From contig NZ_QUGI01000009.1 of assembly GCF_003478995.1 (NCBI RefSeq), positions 29,564 through 93,563 on the forward strand: a stretch of DNA of 64,000 nucleotides. The letters are read 5' to 3'. The DNA comes from Pseudoflavonifractor sp. AF19-9AC (GTDB taxonomy: Bacteria; Bacillota; Clostridia; Oscillospirales; Oscillospiraceae). The translations under genes and the position numbers were made by a program. This document shows, one piece after another, positions 1 to 7,418 of this stretch. Under the pieces are notes generated by a model, which saw only the letters and a program-made list of their open reading frames with translations, made no database searches and was not told the origin of the DNA. Within the stretch, counting starts at the first letter, position 1, and each line of letters opens with the position of its first letter.

Positions 1-29
1 CCCCTTTCCTCTGATTTTAGCCTTTTCCT

Positions 30-788
30 TTATCGCGGCGTCTTTGCTGCCGCCCGAGCCATCACCGCGCACTCCTCCCGGGTCACCAGATCCCTAGGGC
101 GGGTGCCGTCTGTCAGGCCCATGGCCGCCGCATCCGCCACCAACTCCGGCATGGTGGGTTCCTGTCCGGCCAGTTCCCGGCGGTACCGTTCCATATAGGC
201 CTTCCACTCCTCGTAGGTCACCTTTTCCTCTCCCTCCAGCGCCCGGGCCACGTCCGCCCGGAAATCGTCCATGGTTTTTCCATGCATTGGGAACCAGTGC
301 ATCACGTCGGCATGGTTGCTGGCCACGCCCCTTTTGTACCCTTCGCTGTGGCAGATCACCACACCGTCCGCCCCGGGGTCCAGGGCATACTCTCTGCACA
401 GGAAAGCGGTCAGCTCCACCGCCTCCCGGTACACCGTCTGGAAATAACCGCTGTCCTCCAGTCCGTCCTCACAAATCTCAAAGCCAATGTGGGTATTGTT
501 GGCCGCTCCCCCGGCGTGCCAGCCCCGCATGGTCCAGGGCAGGGTCTGCACCGTTCCCACGGTTCCGTCGGCCAGCTTACCCACAAAGGCGTGGACACAC
601 TTGCTGAACCCGGCCCGGTTCCAGTGGTTCCCTCCGGTGTTATAGCCCAGCGCATCGTTTCCCGGCACATACCGGCACACCCAGGGGTTGTTGGCTCCGG
701 TGGAATGGACCATCACCCCCTTGGGGACAATGGTCCTTCCGGCTTTGTAGCAGTCATTTTCTGTGAGCAGCTGCTTGTACAGATTCAC
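30..788 (-). CDS. N-acetylmuramoyl-L-alanine amidase, phage endolysin type
   Basis: The protein has 252 aa and an Amidase_2/PGRP-type fold that cleaves the stem peptide from muramic acid. Visible zinc-site and core motifs are VMVHSTGANNP near residue 25, WTMRGWHAGG near 85, THIGFEICED near 100 and VICHSEGYKRGVASNHADV near 145. A C-terminal stretch (TDGTRPRDLVTREECAVMA) resembles a degenerate S-layer-homology or wall-targeting repeat. The start is GTG, with a GGGAGG site about 7 nt upstream. It is last in a holin-containing cassette read on the minus strand. A clear paralogue sits at 59261-60025. Being a phage or tailocin lysin is inferred from the context. Confidence 0.88.
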   Translation of the reverse strand: MNLYKQLLTENDCYKAGRTIVPKGVMVHSTGANNPWVCRYVPGNDALGYNTGGNHWNRAGFSKCVHAFVGKLADGTVGTVQTLPWTMRGWHAGGAANNTHIGFEICEDGLEDSGYFQTVYREAVELTAFLCREYALDPGADGVVICHSEGYKRGVASNHADVMHWFPMHGKTMDDFRADVARALEGEEKVTYEEWKAYMERYRRELAGQEPTMPELVADAAAMGLTDGTRPRDLVTREECAVMARAAAKTPR

Positions 789-827
789 CGCTGTTCCTCC
801 CTTGCCCAGCGTTTTTCCCTGTCTCCG

Positions 828-1091
828 TCATCGGGTGATCTGCCGGACCGCCTGATCCACGCCGGTGGCTGCCAGACCGGATACAATACCCACAGCCACG
901 GCGGTCAGAGGATCCTCCGCCGGAAAGTCGGGCAGTCCCAGATACAGCGCAGCCACCCCCAGCGCGCCCCCCACCAGCCCACAGGCGATGGGGATGTACT
1001 TGTCGTTGTTCCAGGGGCTGGCCTTGACCACCAGCCCTACCAGATAGCAGATCACCGTGACCGCAGCCACGGAGGCAATACCAAAGTCCAT
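828..1091 (-). CDS. Phage holin (Hol44 / holin superfamily V-like)
   Basis: This is an 87-aa membrane protein. It has an N-terminal hydrophobic segment (FGIASVAAVTVICYLVGLVV), a short loop with NDKYIP, a second hydrophobic segment and a glycine-rich third (VGIVSGLAATGVDQA). The pattern K-IP, then VSGLASTG, is typical of small holins encoded beside amidases, which make membrane lesions that let the lysin out. The ATG at 1091 was chosen because GGAGG lies 8 nt upstream. A GTG at 1100 would overlap the stop codon of the upstream gene and is the alternative. Confidence 0.8.
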   Translation of the reverse strand: MDFGIASVAAVTVICYLVGLVVKASPWNNDKYIPIACGLVGGALGVAALYLGLPDFPAEDPLTAVAVGIVSGLAATGVDQAVRQITR

Positions 1092-1096
1092 ACTGC

Positions 1097-1321
1097 TCAC
1101 CTCCTCTCTGTCTTCATGTCCCGGATATCATGCTGCACCTCCACCATCTGACCCTCCAGCTTGTAGGTGCGCTCCACCAGGCTGTTGTGGGCGGATACCT
1201 TCCGCTCCAACTGCTCAATGCGGTAAGTGGTCAGTTTGTTGGACACCAGAATCCCTCCAAACGTCCCCGCCAGGGTTCCCACCAGAGACATCCCGGCCAC
1301 GGCCAACGTGGTCCAATCCAT
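1097..1321 (-). CDS. XhlA-like phage membrane-anchored protein
   Basis: The protein has 74 aa from the ATG at 1321. One N-terminal transmembrane segment (TLAVAGMSLVGTLAGTFGGI) is followed by a charged, coiled-coil-prone helix (RIEQLERKVSAHNSLVERTYKLEGQ). This layout resembles hemolysin XhlA and other small prophage proteins placed just before the holin and thought to assist lysis. Here the order is mirrored. The start codon overlaps the stop of the preceding gene (ATGA), so the two are translationally coupled. Family membership is judged from architecture only. Confidence 0.6.
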   Translation of the reverse strand: MDWTTLAVAGMSLVGTLAGTFGGILVSNKLTTYRIEQLERKVSAHNSLVERTYKLEGQMVEVQHDIRDMKTERR

Positions 1322-1770
1322 CAGATTGCCTCCCACCCCTGGGGATAGGCATCGGGGGCCCAGGAATTGGAGTCAATGATGGAACGATACACCTGTCCGC
1401 CGTAGCGGCAGCACTCCCCCGTCTGGTACAGGCCCCGGCTCCCCTGGGGCGCCACATATTCCTTGGCCCGGTCGGGGTCCGTGGTGTGGCAGACATCCCA
1501 GAGGGAAACCGCCTTGTCGGGAGACCAGTCCCCCGCCTGGCTGGCGTCATGCTGCTGCCACAGCTTATAGACCTGCTCCTGCCACTTGTAGGGGGTACCC
1601 ACCGGAACCGAGGTGTAGTCTCTCTGTCTCCAGGTGGGGACAGCCTCCTCCTTCTCAATCAGTTCCGTGCCGTCGGCCTCCCCCGACACTGCCCGGGTCG
1701 CCAGGGCCGCGGCATCCTCCGCGCCCCGCTTCTTCAGTTCCTCAACCGCCAGCGCTACCACATCAGCCAT
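1321..1770 (-). CDS. Phage protein with carbohydrate-binding (ChtBD3-like) C-terminus
   Basis: The protein has 149 aa from the ATG at 1770, chosen for its GGAG site. The first 40 residues are charged and alanine-rich. The rest is rich in Trp, Tyr and Gly, with a closing VYRSIIDSNSWAPDAYPQGW. That pattern is seen in type 5/12 carbohydrate-binding modules of phage tail-fibre or wall-binding proteins, with paired aromatics and the NSW..PxxYPxxW signature. It may bind cell-wall or host glycans. It overlaps the gene upstream by 8 bp and the one downstream by 1 bp, consistent with one lysis/tail transcript. Confidence 0.55.
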   Translation of the reverse strand: MADVVALAVEELKKRGAEDAAALATRAVSGEADGTELIEKEEAVPTWRQRDYTSVPVGTPYKWQEQVYKLWQQHDASQAGDWSPDKAVSLWDVCHTTDPDRAKEYVAPQGSRGLYQTGECCRYGGQVYRSIIDSNSWAPDAYPQGWEAI

Positions 1771-2203
1771 TGCTCTCCACTCCTTCCTCATAGGCCGCCT
1801 CCAGCTCTTCCTTCAGGGCCCGGCTGCCTTCGCTCTCCAGCCGGACGATGGTGTCATCCTTCTGCCGGATCTCCTCCTGCTGGCGGGCTACGGCGCTCTC
1901 CAGCTCCGCCACCTGACTCTGATAGCCGGTCACGTCGCCCAGGTACTGCTCGCCCACCTGAAGCACCACCGTGTAGCTCCGGGTGGCGGCGGTGTACCGG
2001 ATGTCGGACACCACAAACCCGTAGCCCACGGGCAGGATGCTCTCCCCCTCAATGGAGGGCTTCTCCCAGTGGATGGCCTCCACCTGCTCCAGGGTGGCCA
2101 GCTCCCGCTCGAACACCACCAGATACTGCCCGTTTCCGCTCCCCCGCATCACCAGGCCGCAGGGAATCCCGTCGATTCGGATGCTGCTTCCATATAAGCT
2201 CAT
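1763..2203 (-). CDS. Phage tail-associated hypothetical protein
   Basis: The protein has 146 aa from the ATG at 2203, preceded by cgagAGGAGtgg. The N-terminal ~95 residues look like a beta-rich domain. The C-terminal third (residues 95-140) is a predicted coiled coil (QSQVAELESAVARQQEEI). I do not recognise the family. Position at the head of the lysis cassette suggests a tail-tip or fibre-chaperone role. No capsid, terminase or tail-tube gene precedes it: the next gene is glcK of the host. The cassette is therefore either a remnant or an isolated unit. Confidence 0.5.
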   Translation of the reverse strand: MSLYGSSIRIDGIPCGLVMRGSGNGQYLVVFERELATLEQVEAIHWEKPSIEGESILPVGYGFVVSDIRYTAATRSYTVVLQVGEQYLGDVTGYQSQVAELESAVARQQEEIRQKDDTIVRLESEGSRALKEELEAAYEEGVESNG

Positions 2204-2322
2204 CTGCTCCACTCCTCTCGGTATGTTCGGGGACTTCTCCCCACTGTGGAGCGGCAACGGGCAATTGGTGCCCGCCCCCGTGCACCTTACGTTTCCATAC
2301 CGCGGGGGGAATCGCAAAAGGA

Positions 2323-2355
2323 AAAAGGACCCGCCGGCAGCTCCAACGGGTCCTT
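2323..2355 (-). terminator. Intrinsic terminator between glcK and the lysis cassette
   Basis: Read on the minus strand, a stem pairs AAGGACCCG with CGGGTCCTT and is followed by a T-rich run (CCTTTTTCCTTTTG). With the next hairpin it isolates the phage-type genes from host transcription. Confidence 0.7.
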
Positions 2356-2378
2356 CTTTGTTCTTTATACCTATATGA

Positions 2379-2415
2379 AAGCCGCCTCCGGCCCAAACCG
2401 GAGGCGGCTTTTTCG
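2379..2415 (-). terminator. Terminator hairpin downstream of glcK
   Basis: A strong GC stem (GCCGCCTCCGG paired with CCGGAGGCGGC) sits immediately after the glcK stop. T-rich sequence flanks both sides, so it may work in both directions. Confidence 0.75.
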
Positions 2416-2416
2416 T

Positions 2417-3367
2417 TTACAGAGAATTGCACAGCAGAGCGGCACCCACCACGCCTGCGTCGTTGCCCAGAGAGGCCCGTACCAGCCGGGTGGGCATGGT
2501 CTTGTCGAAGCTGCCCTTCTTTACCAATTCGGTCAGCGGGGTCAGCAGCAGCTCATCGTCGGCATTGCTCACGCCGCCGCCCATGCAGATGACCTCGGGC
2601 TGCAGGACGTTGACGAGGCTGATGAGGCCCAGCGCCAGCTCCTGCCGATAGGCCTCCAGCACCTCCAGCGCCGTCTTGTCCCCCTCCTTGGCAGCCTGGA
2701 AGGGAGTGCGGCCCTGGACCTTTTCCAGATCGCCGCCGCACACCTGCCACAGCAGGCTGTCGGGGTTCTGCTCCATAGCCTCCCGGGTCATGCGGATGAG
2801 GCCGGTGGCCGAGCCATACTGCTCCCAGCAGCCCTGGTTGCCGCAGCCGCAGGTCAGCCCGCCGGGCCGGGTCACCATGTGGCCCACCTCCATGCCGGAG
2901 TTGGCAAAGCCGGTGAACAGCTTGCCGTCCACCACCATGCCGCCGCCGATACCGGTGCCCAGGGTAATCATCACCGTGGGGCTGCATCCCTTGGCCGAAC
3001 CGGCCCAGTACTCACCCAGGGCAGCGCAGTTGGCGTCGTTGCCCAAATAGACAGGCACGTCCCACTCCCGCTGGAAGAGCTCCCGGAGGGGGGTATTGCG
3101 GAAGGGCATGTTGGCGGTCATCACCACCACACCCGTCTTGTTGTCCACCAGGCCGGGGATACCCACGCCTACCGCCTGAATGCCCTCCCGGGACAGGCCT
3201 CCGGCCAGACGGGCTTCCTCCGCCAGGGAGGCCAGCTCCCGGCACAGGTCCCGGTCGGACATGCTCTTGTCCACCGGACGGCTGGCCTTCTTCAAAATAG
3301 CGCCCTGATCATTTACCAGGCCGGCCACCAGATTGGTGCCGCCCACATCAATTCCAATATATGCCAT
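2417..3367 (-). CDS. glcK: ROK-family glucokinase
   Basis: The protein has 316 aa, the usual length for a bacterial ROK glucokinase that phosphorylates glucose with ATP in the cytosol. The N-terminal phosphate-binding loop reads GIDVGGTNLVAGLV (5-18). GNDANCAALGEYW (109-121) carries the catalytic Asp. The ROK zinc site is seen as His163 plus Cys173, Cys175 and Cys180 in CGCGNQGCWE. It starts 3 nt after the hprK stop, so the two are co-transcribed. The pairing of HPr kinase with glucokinase suggests a small carbon-control unit. Substrate specificity for glucose is inferred from the family. Confidence 0.92.
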   Translation of the reverse strand: MAYIGIDVGGTNLVAGLVNDQGAILKKASRPVDKSMSDRDLCRELASLAEEARLAGGLSREGIQAVGVGIPGLVDNKTGVVVMTANMPFRNTPLRELFQREWDVPVYLGNDANCAALGEYWAGSAKGCSPTVMITLGTGIGGGMVVDGKLFTGFANSGMEVGHMVTRPGGLTCGCGNQGCWEQYGSATGLIRMTREAMEQNPDSLLWQVCGGDLEKVQGRTPFQAAKEGDKTALEVLEAYRQELALGLISLVNVLQPEVICMGGGVSNADDELLLTPLTELVKKGSFDKTMPTRLVRASLGNDAGVVGAALLCNSL

Positions 3368-3370
3368 CGT

Positions 3371-4324
3371 TTATCCCTCGGCTTCCTTCATCAGCTTTTC
3401 AAAGTGTCGATCCATACGCTCCGCCAACTCCTGAGCCGCGTTGTGGCCCATCTTGCGGTGGCGGTTGTTCATGGCAGCCACCTCCACAATGCTGGCCAGA
3501 TTCCGGCCCGGCTTCACGGGAATGGTGACAGCGGGAATCTTGACTCCCAGGATTTCGGTAAAGGCGCCCTCCAGCCCCAGGCGGTCATACACCGCATTGT
3601 CGTCCCAGGGCTCCAGCTTGATGACCAGGTCGATCTGCTGCTTCATCTTAATGGCGCCCATACCGAAGAGGTGGCTGACGTCGATGACGCCGATGCCCCG
3701 CAGCTCCATATAGCGGCGGATGAGCTCGGGGGCGGTGGCCTCCAGGGTACCGGAGTTGGTCTCCTTGATCTCCACGGCGTCATCAGCGATAAGGCGGTGG
3801 CCGCGCTTGATCAGCTCAATGGCCACCTCGCTCTTGCCTACGCCGGACTCGCCCTGGAAGAGCACGCCCTCGCCGTAGATTTCCATCATAACGCCCGAGC
3901 GGGTGATGCAGGGGGCCAGGCGGTTAAAGAGGCTGCCAATGAGGGCGCTCATGAAGGCGGAGGTGTGGGCTTGGGTGCGCAGCACGGTGCGGCCGTACTT
4001 CTCCGCCATCTCCAGGCACTCGGGGAAGGCCTCCAGGCCACGGGTGATGATGAGGGCGGGCACCGGATAGGCCAGCAGCCGGTCAAAGCTCTCCCGACGG
4101 CGCTCCGGGGTCATGCCCGCCACATAGGTGGTCTCGGTCAGACCGATGAGCAGCAGCCGCTTGGTGTCAAAATGCTCGAAAAAGCCCGCCAGGGGCAGAC
4201 CGGGACGGTTGACGTCCACGGTATGGAGCGGGACGTCCTCATAATCCGGCCCCTTGCTTAAAATTTCAAGGTCAAACTCCCGAATAATTTCTCCCAGCTT
4301 CACGCTGTGCGCACTCTCCGACAT
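3371..4324 (-). CDS. hprK: HPr kinase/phosphorylase
   Basis: The protein has 317 aa. It phosphorylates HPr on Ser46 in response to glycolytic state and removes the phosphate again, setting CcpA-type catabolite control. The Walker A loop GESGVGKS spans residues 158-165, DD follows at 181-182, and the family signature LRGIGVIDVSHLFGMGAIK lies at about 208-226. The segment before the P-loop reads RSGVMMEIYGEG. In the family sequences I recall, a catalytic His stands where Ser is here, so the phosphorylase balance could differ (inference). It is the first gene of a two-gene operon with glcK, with a promoter just upstream. Confidence 0.93.
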   Translation of the reverse strand: MSESAHSVKLGEIIREFDLEILSKGPDYEDVPLHTVDVNRPGLPLAGFFEHFDTKRLLLIGLTETTYVAGMTPERRRESFDRLLAYPVPALIITRGLEAFPECLEMAEKYGRTVLRTQAHTSAFMSALIGSLFNRLAPCITRSGVMMEIYGEGVLFQGESGVGKSEVAIELIKRGHRLIADDAVEIKETNSGTLEATAPELIRRYMELRGIGVIDVSHLFGMGAIKMKQQIDLVIKLEPWDDNAVYDRLGLEGAFTEILGVKIPAVTIPVKPGRNLASIVEVAAMNNRHRKMGHNAAQELAERMDRHFEKLMKEAEG

Positions 4325-4392
4325 AGCGTCCCCTTTCTCCCGGTTGGGTCTCGACCCGTGTCCGCTCCGGGAACGGATTGTTTGTACTACTT

Positions 4393-4421
4393 AGTATAGA
4401 CGAAAATCCATTCCTGCGCAA
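4393..4421 (-). promoter_or_regulatory. Sigma-A-type promoter for hprK-glcK
   Basis: On the minus strand, TTGCGC (4416-4421) and TATACT (4393-4398) are separated by 17 nt, about 70 bp before hprK. Confidence 0.6.
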
Positions 4422-4485
4422 GACCGGGTGAATTTCCGCACAATTTTTTCTTCCCATTTTTCTCCCTGTTTTGCGAAAAAAAGTC

Positions 4486-4514
4486 TTGCATTTTCCAGGG
4501 AACTCTGCTATGAT
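4486..4514 (+). promoter_or_regulatory. Sigma-A-type promoter for rpmB
   Basis: TTGCAT (4486-4491) and TATGAT (4509-4514) are separated by 17 nt. The rpmB start codon follows about 50 nt downstream. It is divergent from the hprK promoter. Confidence 0.7.
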
Positions 4515-4565
4515 ATCAGTCGTAGCTTTTTGGAAAGCGATTCTCATAGCGAGGAGGTAAGCAAC

Positions 4566-4754
4566 ATGGCCAAATGCGAATTCTGCGACAAGGGCGTCAC
4601 CTTCGGCATTCAGGTTTCCCACTCCCATCGTCGTTCCAACCGCACCTGGAAGCCCAACGTGAAGCGCGTGAAGGCGATCGTGAAGGGCACTCCCACTCAC
4701 GTGTACGTCTGCACCAGATGCCTCCGTTCCGGTAAGGTCACCCGCGCTGTGTAA
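4566..4754 (+). CDS. rpmB: 50S ribosomal protein L28
   Basis: The protein has 62 aa and the full L28 fold (SHSHRRSNRTWKPN). Cys4/Cys7 and a C-terminal CTRC pair form the zinc-ribbon (C+) version of the protein. The ATG at 4566 follows a GAGGAGGT site. It is a single-gene transcript with its own promoter and a strong terminator. Zinc-binding L28 and L31 forms can be swapped under zinc limitation in some bacteria. Both copies in this window keep their cysteines. Confidence 0.97.
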   Translation: MAKCEFCDKGVTFGIQVSHSHRRSNRTWKPNVKRVKAIVKGTPTHVYVCTRCLRSGKVTRAV

Positions 4755-4770
4755 TGGAATATGGCAACTC

Positions 4771-4808
4771 AAAGGGCCCGCGTCATTGACGCGGGCCCTT
4801 TTGTTTTT
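4771..4808 (+). terminator. rpmB terminator
   Basis: AAAGGGCCCGCGTC and GACGCGGGCCCTTT form a near-perfect stem followed by TTGTTTTTTG. Confidence 0.93.
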
Positions 4809-4822
4809 TGTTTTGTTTCGCT

Positions 4823-5260
4823 TCAGCGGCCTCTGGCCTGCTTTTCCAGAGCCCGGAACACCTTTTCCTGAACGGGCGTGCGCATGCGGCGGGGATAGCT
4901 CCGGTCATAGCTTCTGGCCAGCTGCTCCGCCCGGTCACAAGGCAGCAGCGGCACCAGCGGCAGGGCATGCCCCTGGGCGGCCTCCATCATGGGGGCGGTC
5001 AGCCGTTTCCCGAATTTCTCCGCCATGGTCAGCAGAAACTCCACTGCCTCCTCCGCCTGGTCCGCGGGCCACTCTCCTCCGGCCAGACGCCCGGCCAGCT
5101 CACCCAGCTCATTATAAAAATCCATATGGTACGGAGAGCGCTTGGGGTCGTTTCCAAAGCCCAGAATCCCGTCCCCGGGACGCAGGTTGGCCGCCAGCCG
5201 GTCCATGGAATTCTGATACCGCTCCATACAGGCCTGCATCAGCACAACGCTTTCGTTCAT
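4823..5260 (-). CDS. Hypothetical protein, third gene of the yigZ operon
   Basis: The protein has 145 aa, looks soluble and helical, and shows no signal peptide. Conspicuous segments are GDGILGFGNDPKRSPYHMDFYNEL (part only, residues 29 on) and a basic C-terminus (YPRRMRTPVQEKVFRALEK). I cannot assign a family. The start codon overlaps the yigZ stop (ATGA) and GGAGG precedes it, so it is translationally coupled to yigZ. An accessory role with YigZ is possible, but only from position. Confidence 0.7.
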   Translation of the reverse strand: MNESVVLMQACMERYQNSMDRLAANLRPGDGILGFGNDPKRSPYHMDFYNELGELAGRLAGGEWPADQAEEAVEFLLTMAEKFGKRLTAPMMEAAQGHALPLVPLLPCDRAEQLARSYDRSYPRRMRTPVQEKVFRALEKQARGR

Positions 5261-5904
5261 AATTGTTCCTCCTTCTGCGCCCGCCAGGGCACATCCTTCA
5301 GCTGTTCTCCTGCCTCCAGCACCTCCACGGTGCCGGCGGTGGCGTCCAGCACATGGGCTGCAAACTCCTCCGCCCGCTCCTCAGGCAGCAGGGCGGAGAG
5401 GACCACGTCGGAGCCGTAGTCCACCCCTTCCACCACACCGTCAAAGGCGGACACCTCCCGGCGCATGGCCTCAAACTGGGCATAGGTGCAGGGGACCTCC
5501 ATGGCCACCCACCGGCGCACCACGGAAATGCCCGCCGCGTCCAGGGCGTCCTTGGCACTCTGGGTATAGGCCCGAACCAGGCCGCCCGCCCCCAGCAGGA
5601 TGCCGCCAAAGTACCGGGTGACCACACAGCACACGTTGACCACGCCCTCCCGCTGGAAGACGTTGAGCATGGGCTGGCCCGCCGTGCCCTGGGGCTCGCC
5701 GTCATCGGAGTAGCGCACCGGGCCGTCCTTTATAATGTAGCACCAGCAGTTGTGGCGGGCGTCGTAGTGCTTTTTCCGGGTCTCCTCAATGCGGGCACGG
5801 GCCTCCTCCTCGCTCTCCACCCGCCAGACGTGGCCGATGAAGCGGGAGCGCTTTTCCACAAACTCCGTCTCGCTGGAGGTGGTGGGGATATAATACTCGG
5901 TCAT
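5257..5904 (-). CDS. yigZ: YigZ/IMPACT family protein
   Basis: The protein has 215 aa. An N-terminal UPF0029/IMPACT domain (residues 15-125) carries the family landmarks ARHNCWCYII, DDGEPQGTAGQPML and VTRYFGGILLGAGGLVRAY. It is followed by a ferredoxin-like C-terminal DUF1949-type domain. The biochemical function is unsettled. Eukaryotic IMPACT modulates GCN2, and bacterial YigZ has been linked to nucleic-acid or translation-related binding. It is coupled by 4-bp overlaps to an HTH regulator upstream and a hypothetical gene downstream. Confidence 0.93.
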   Translation of the reverse strand: MTEYYIPTTSSETEFVEKRSRFIGHVWRVESEEEARARIEETRKKHYDARHNCWCYIIKDGPVRYSDDGEPQGTAGQPMLNVFQREGVVNVCCVVTRYFGGILLGAGGLVRAYTQSAKDALDAAGISVVRRWVAMEVPCTYAQFEAMRREVSAFDGVVEGVDYGSDVVLSALLPEERAEEFAAHVLDATAGTVEVLEAGEQLKDVPWRAQKEEQL

Positions 5905-6110
5905 TGGCCGCCCTCCTGGTCCTCGTCGGGAAAGAGTTTGATGTCCAGAGCGTCACATATTCGGAAAAAGACTTCCAGAGAAGGGCTTTTTCGTCCACTC
6001 TCAATTTCATTCATAAAAGACTGGGTGATCCCCACTACTTTTGCCAGTTTATACTGGCTCCAACCCAGCTTTTCTCTTTTCTGTCTTATTACGACCTTGT
6101 AATCTGCCAT
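5901..6110 (-). CDS. XRE-family helix-turn-helix regulator
   Basis: The protein has 69 aa from the ATG at 6110. A GTG nine bases upstream is the alternative. It is almost entirely an HTH_3 domain: KREKLGWSQYKLAKVVGITQ holds the turn and FMNEIESGRKSPSLEVFFRI the recognition helix. It heads the operon with yigZ, overlapping it by 4 bp. Perfect palindromes in its own promoter region (6130-6144, 6201-6213) point to autoregulation, which is inferred. Confidence 0.85.
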   Translation of the reverse strand: MADYKVVIRQKREKLGWSQYKLAKVVGITQSFMNEIESGRKSPSLEVFFRICDALDIKLFPDEDQEGGQ

Positions 6111-6126
6111 AGCTATCACCGGATTT

Positions 6127-6213
6127 ATTATAGCTCTGAGCTATGTCTCAGAAAATATATAGCTTTCAGCGATTGACAGTGTCTCCATTTCGTTGTATAA
6201 TCGCTATTAGCGA
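6127..6213 (-). promoter_or_regulatory. Promoter region with palindromic operators upstream of the HTH gene
   Basis: ATAGCT-CTG-AGCTAT (6130-6144) is a perfect inverted repeat overlapping a minus-strand TATAAT (6127-6132). TCGCT-ATT-AGCGA (6201-6213) is a second one. Both are suitable sites for a small XRE dimer. Confidence 0.5.
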
Positions 6214-6289
6214 TATGTGGGATAACAAATCTTCACGTAAAGTAACTGCTATCCACTTCTCTCATCTATCCTAATTTCTCTCCACTCGG

Positions 6290-7098
6290 TAGGGGCGGAT
6301 GTCCTCATCCGCCCGCCGTGTCGGGTCAAAAACTGTGTACAGGGAGATTTCGCCTGCGGGCGAGTTCCTTTTGCAGCGGTGCAAAAGGAACCAAAAAACC
6401 GCCGGGGGCGGCTCACGGGCATTTAGCAATGCCCTATCCCGCCTCCCCCCGGACCCCCCTATTTTTTTACGAAGGAGCCACCAAGAACGCAGGAAATAAC
6501 TTACCGGCGCGGGAAAAGTCCAGAATGCGTGTCTAAGCGCCAACCGCTGCCGCTCAGTCCGGGTTGAACAACCTCCTACTCCTACAAGAGACAACGCGCC
6601 TAACCTTCTGCCCTCGCGGGAGGGGGCGGACAGACGCCTCCGTCGCCGAGACGTGCGCGAGATTGGCGGAACTGCACCATAAAACGCACCTGCGTTTCGG
6701 GGCCACACCCGCCCACAGGTTTCGTCGCTTGCCCCGCCGGTTCCCCGCTGAACCTTCCAGGACACTGCCAGCCCCAGGGGGTACATCCAATAGGGGGGCC
6801 GCAGTGGGAACCCAATGGAAGCCCAGCGTAGCGGGTTCCATTGGGAGAGGACGAGCGACGGAATGATTGCGCCTTGCCCTTTAGGGCGAGGCGCAGGATA
6901 TGAAGTCCGCGAGGACGAGGTTGGTCGTTTCAAGGGGATGGAATTTTAATCAGAGGGAAATCGAAATCCCTCTCCCCTTTGACGGTTCTTTGGTGACTTT
7001 CTGTCCGCACAGAAAGTCACTCGCCCGCAGGCGAAACATCCTTTTTATGCTAAGTTCAACAATACAAATCGACGGGCCGATGGGGACATCGGCCCCTA
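6290..7098. repeat. 809-bp intergenic element with nested inverted ends
   Basis: The left end (6290-6315) and the reverse complement of the right end (7073-7098) match at 23 of 26 positions. An inner pair, TTTCGCCTGCGGGCGAGT (6348-6365) and its exact complement (7019-7036), follows at similar depth. Next to each inner repeat lies a perfect 12-bp hairpin (6364-6391 and 6993-7020) of different sequence. The GC-rich centre has open frames on several strands but no ribosome site or recognisable domain. The fold-back layout is MITE-like or that of a dispersed intergenic repeat. Copy number in the genome cannot be seen from here. Confidence 0.65.
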
Positions 7099-7154
7099 CG
7101 AAAAAGTGCCTTACACACCTTAGACACAAAACTTGAAAAAAAGAAGGTATGCTT

Positions 7155-7373
7155 ATGAACCCCAACCCGACCTGGCAGGAGGAACTTCTGGAGACCGCCG
7201 ATGCCCTGGAAGAGGAGGCCTTGCTGCTCACCCTGCTGTGCGGCGCATCCCTCTCCCCTTCTCCCCCAGCCTCTGAAGCCATCCGCGCCCGGTGCTTCAA
7301 TCGACTTCGTGACTATCTGGAGCAGCACACCTTCGATCTCCGAATCCTGGCCGAATCCGCCGTCCAGGCATGA
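7155..7373 (+). CDS. Small hypothetical acidic protein
   Basis: The protein has 72 aa from the ATG at 7155, which has GAAGG 7 nt upstream. The ATG at 7149 is too close to that site. It is helical, starting NPNPTWQEELLETADALEEE and ending YLEQHTFDLRILAESAVQA. No family is recognised. A terminator follows directly. It lies just outside the 809-bp repeat element and is transcribed toward hflX. Confidence 0.55.
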   Translation: MNPNPTWQEELLETADALEEEALLLTLLCGASLSPSPPASEAIRARCFNRLRDYLEQHTFDLRILAESAVQA

Positions 7374-7404
7374 AAAACGGCGGGGTCTCCCCCGCCGTTT
7401 TCTT
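7374..7404. terminator. Bidirectional terminator between the small ORF and hflX
   Basis: AAAACGGCGGGG pairs with CCCCGCCGTTTT. A-rich sequence flanks one side and TTTTCTT the other, so it can serve both converging genes. Confidence 0.85.
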
Positions 7405-7418
7405 AATTCCTACCTATT

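Noticed and set aside
2246..4261. Very long plus-strand open frame opposite glcK and hprK
   Set aside because: It is antisense to two well-supported genes. It has His/Gln/Leu-rich composition typical of a high-GC shadow frame and no ribosome site or domain.
6271..6933. 220-codon minus-strand frame in the inverted-repeat element
   Set aside because: It runs through the inverted end and hairpin of the repeat unit, is Arg/Pro/Ser-rich and has no ribosome site. It is better explained as repeat DNA.
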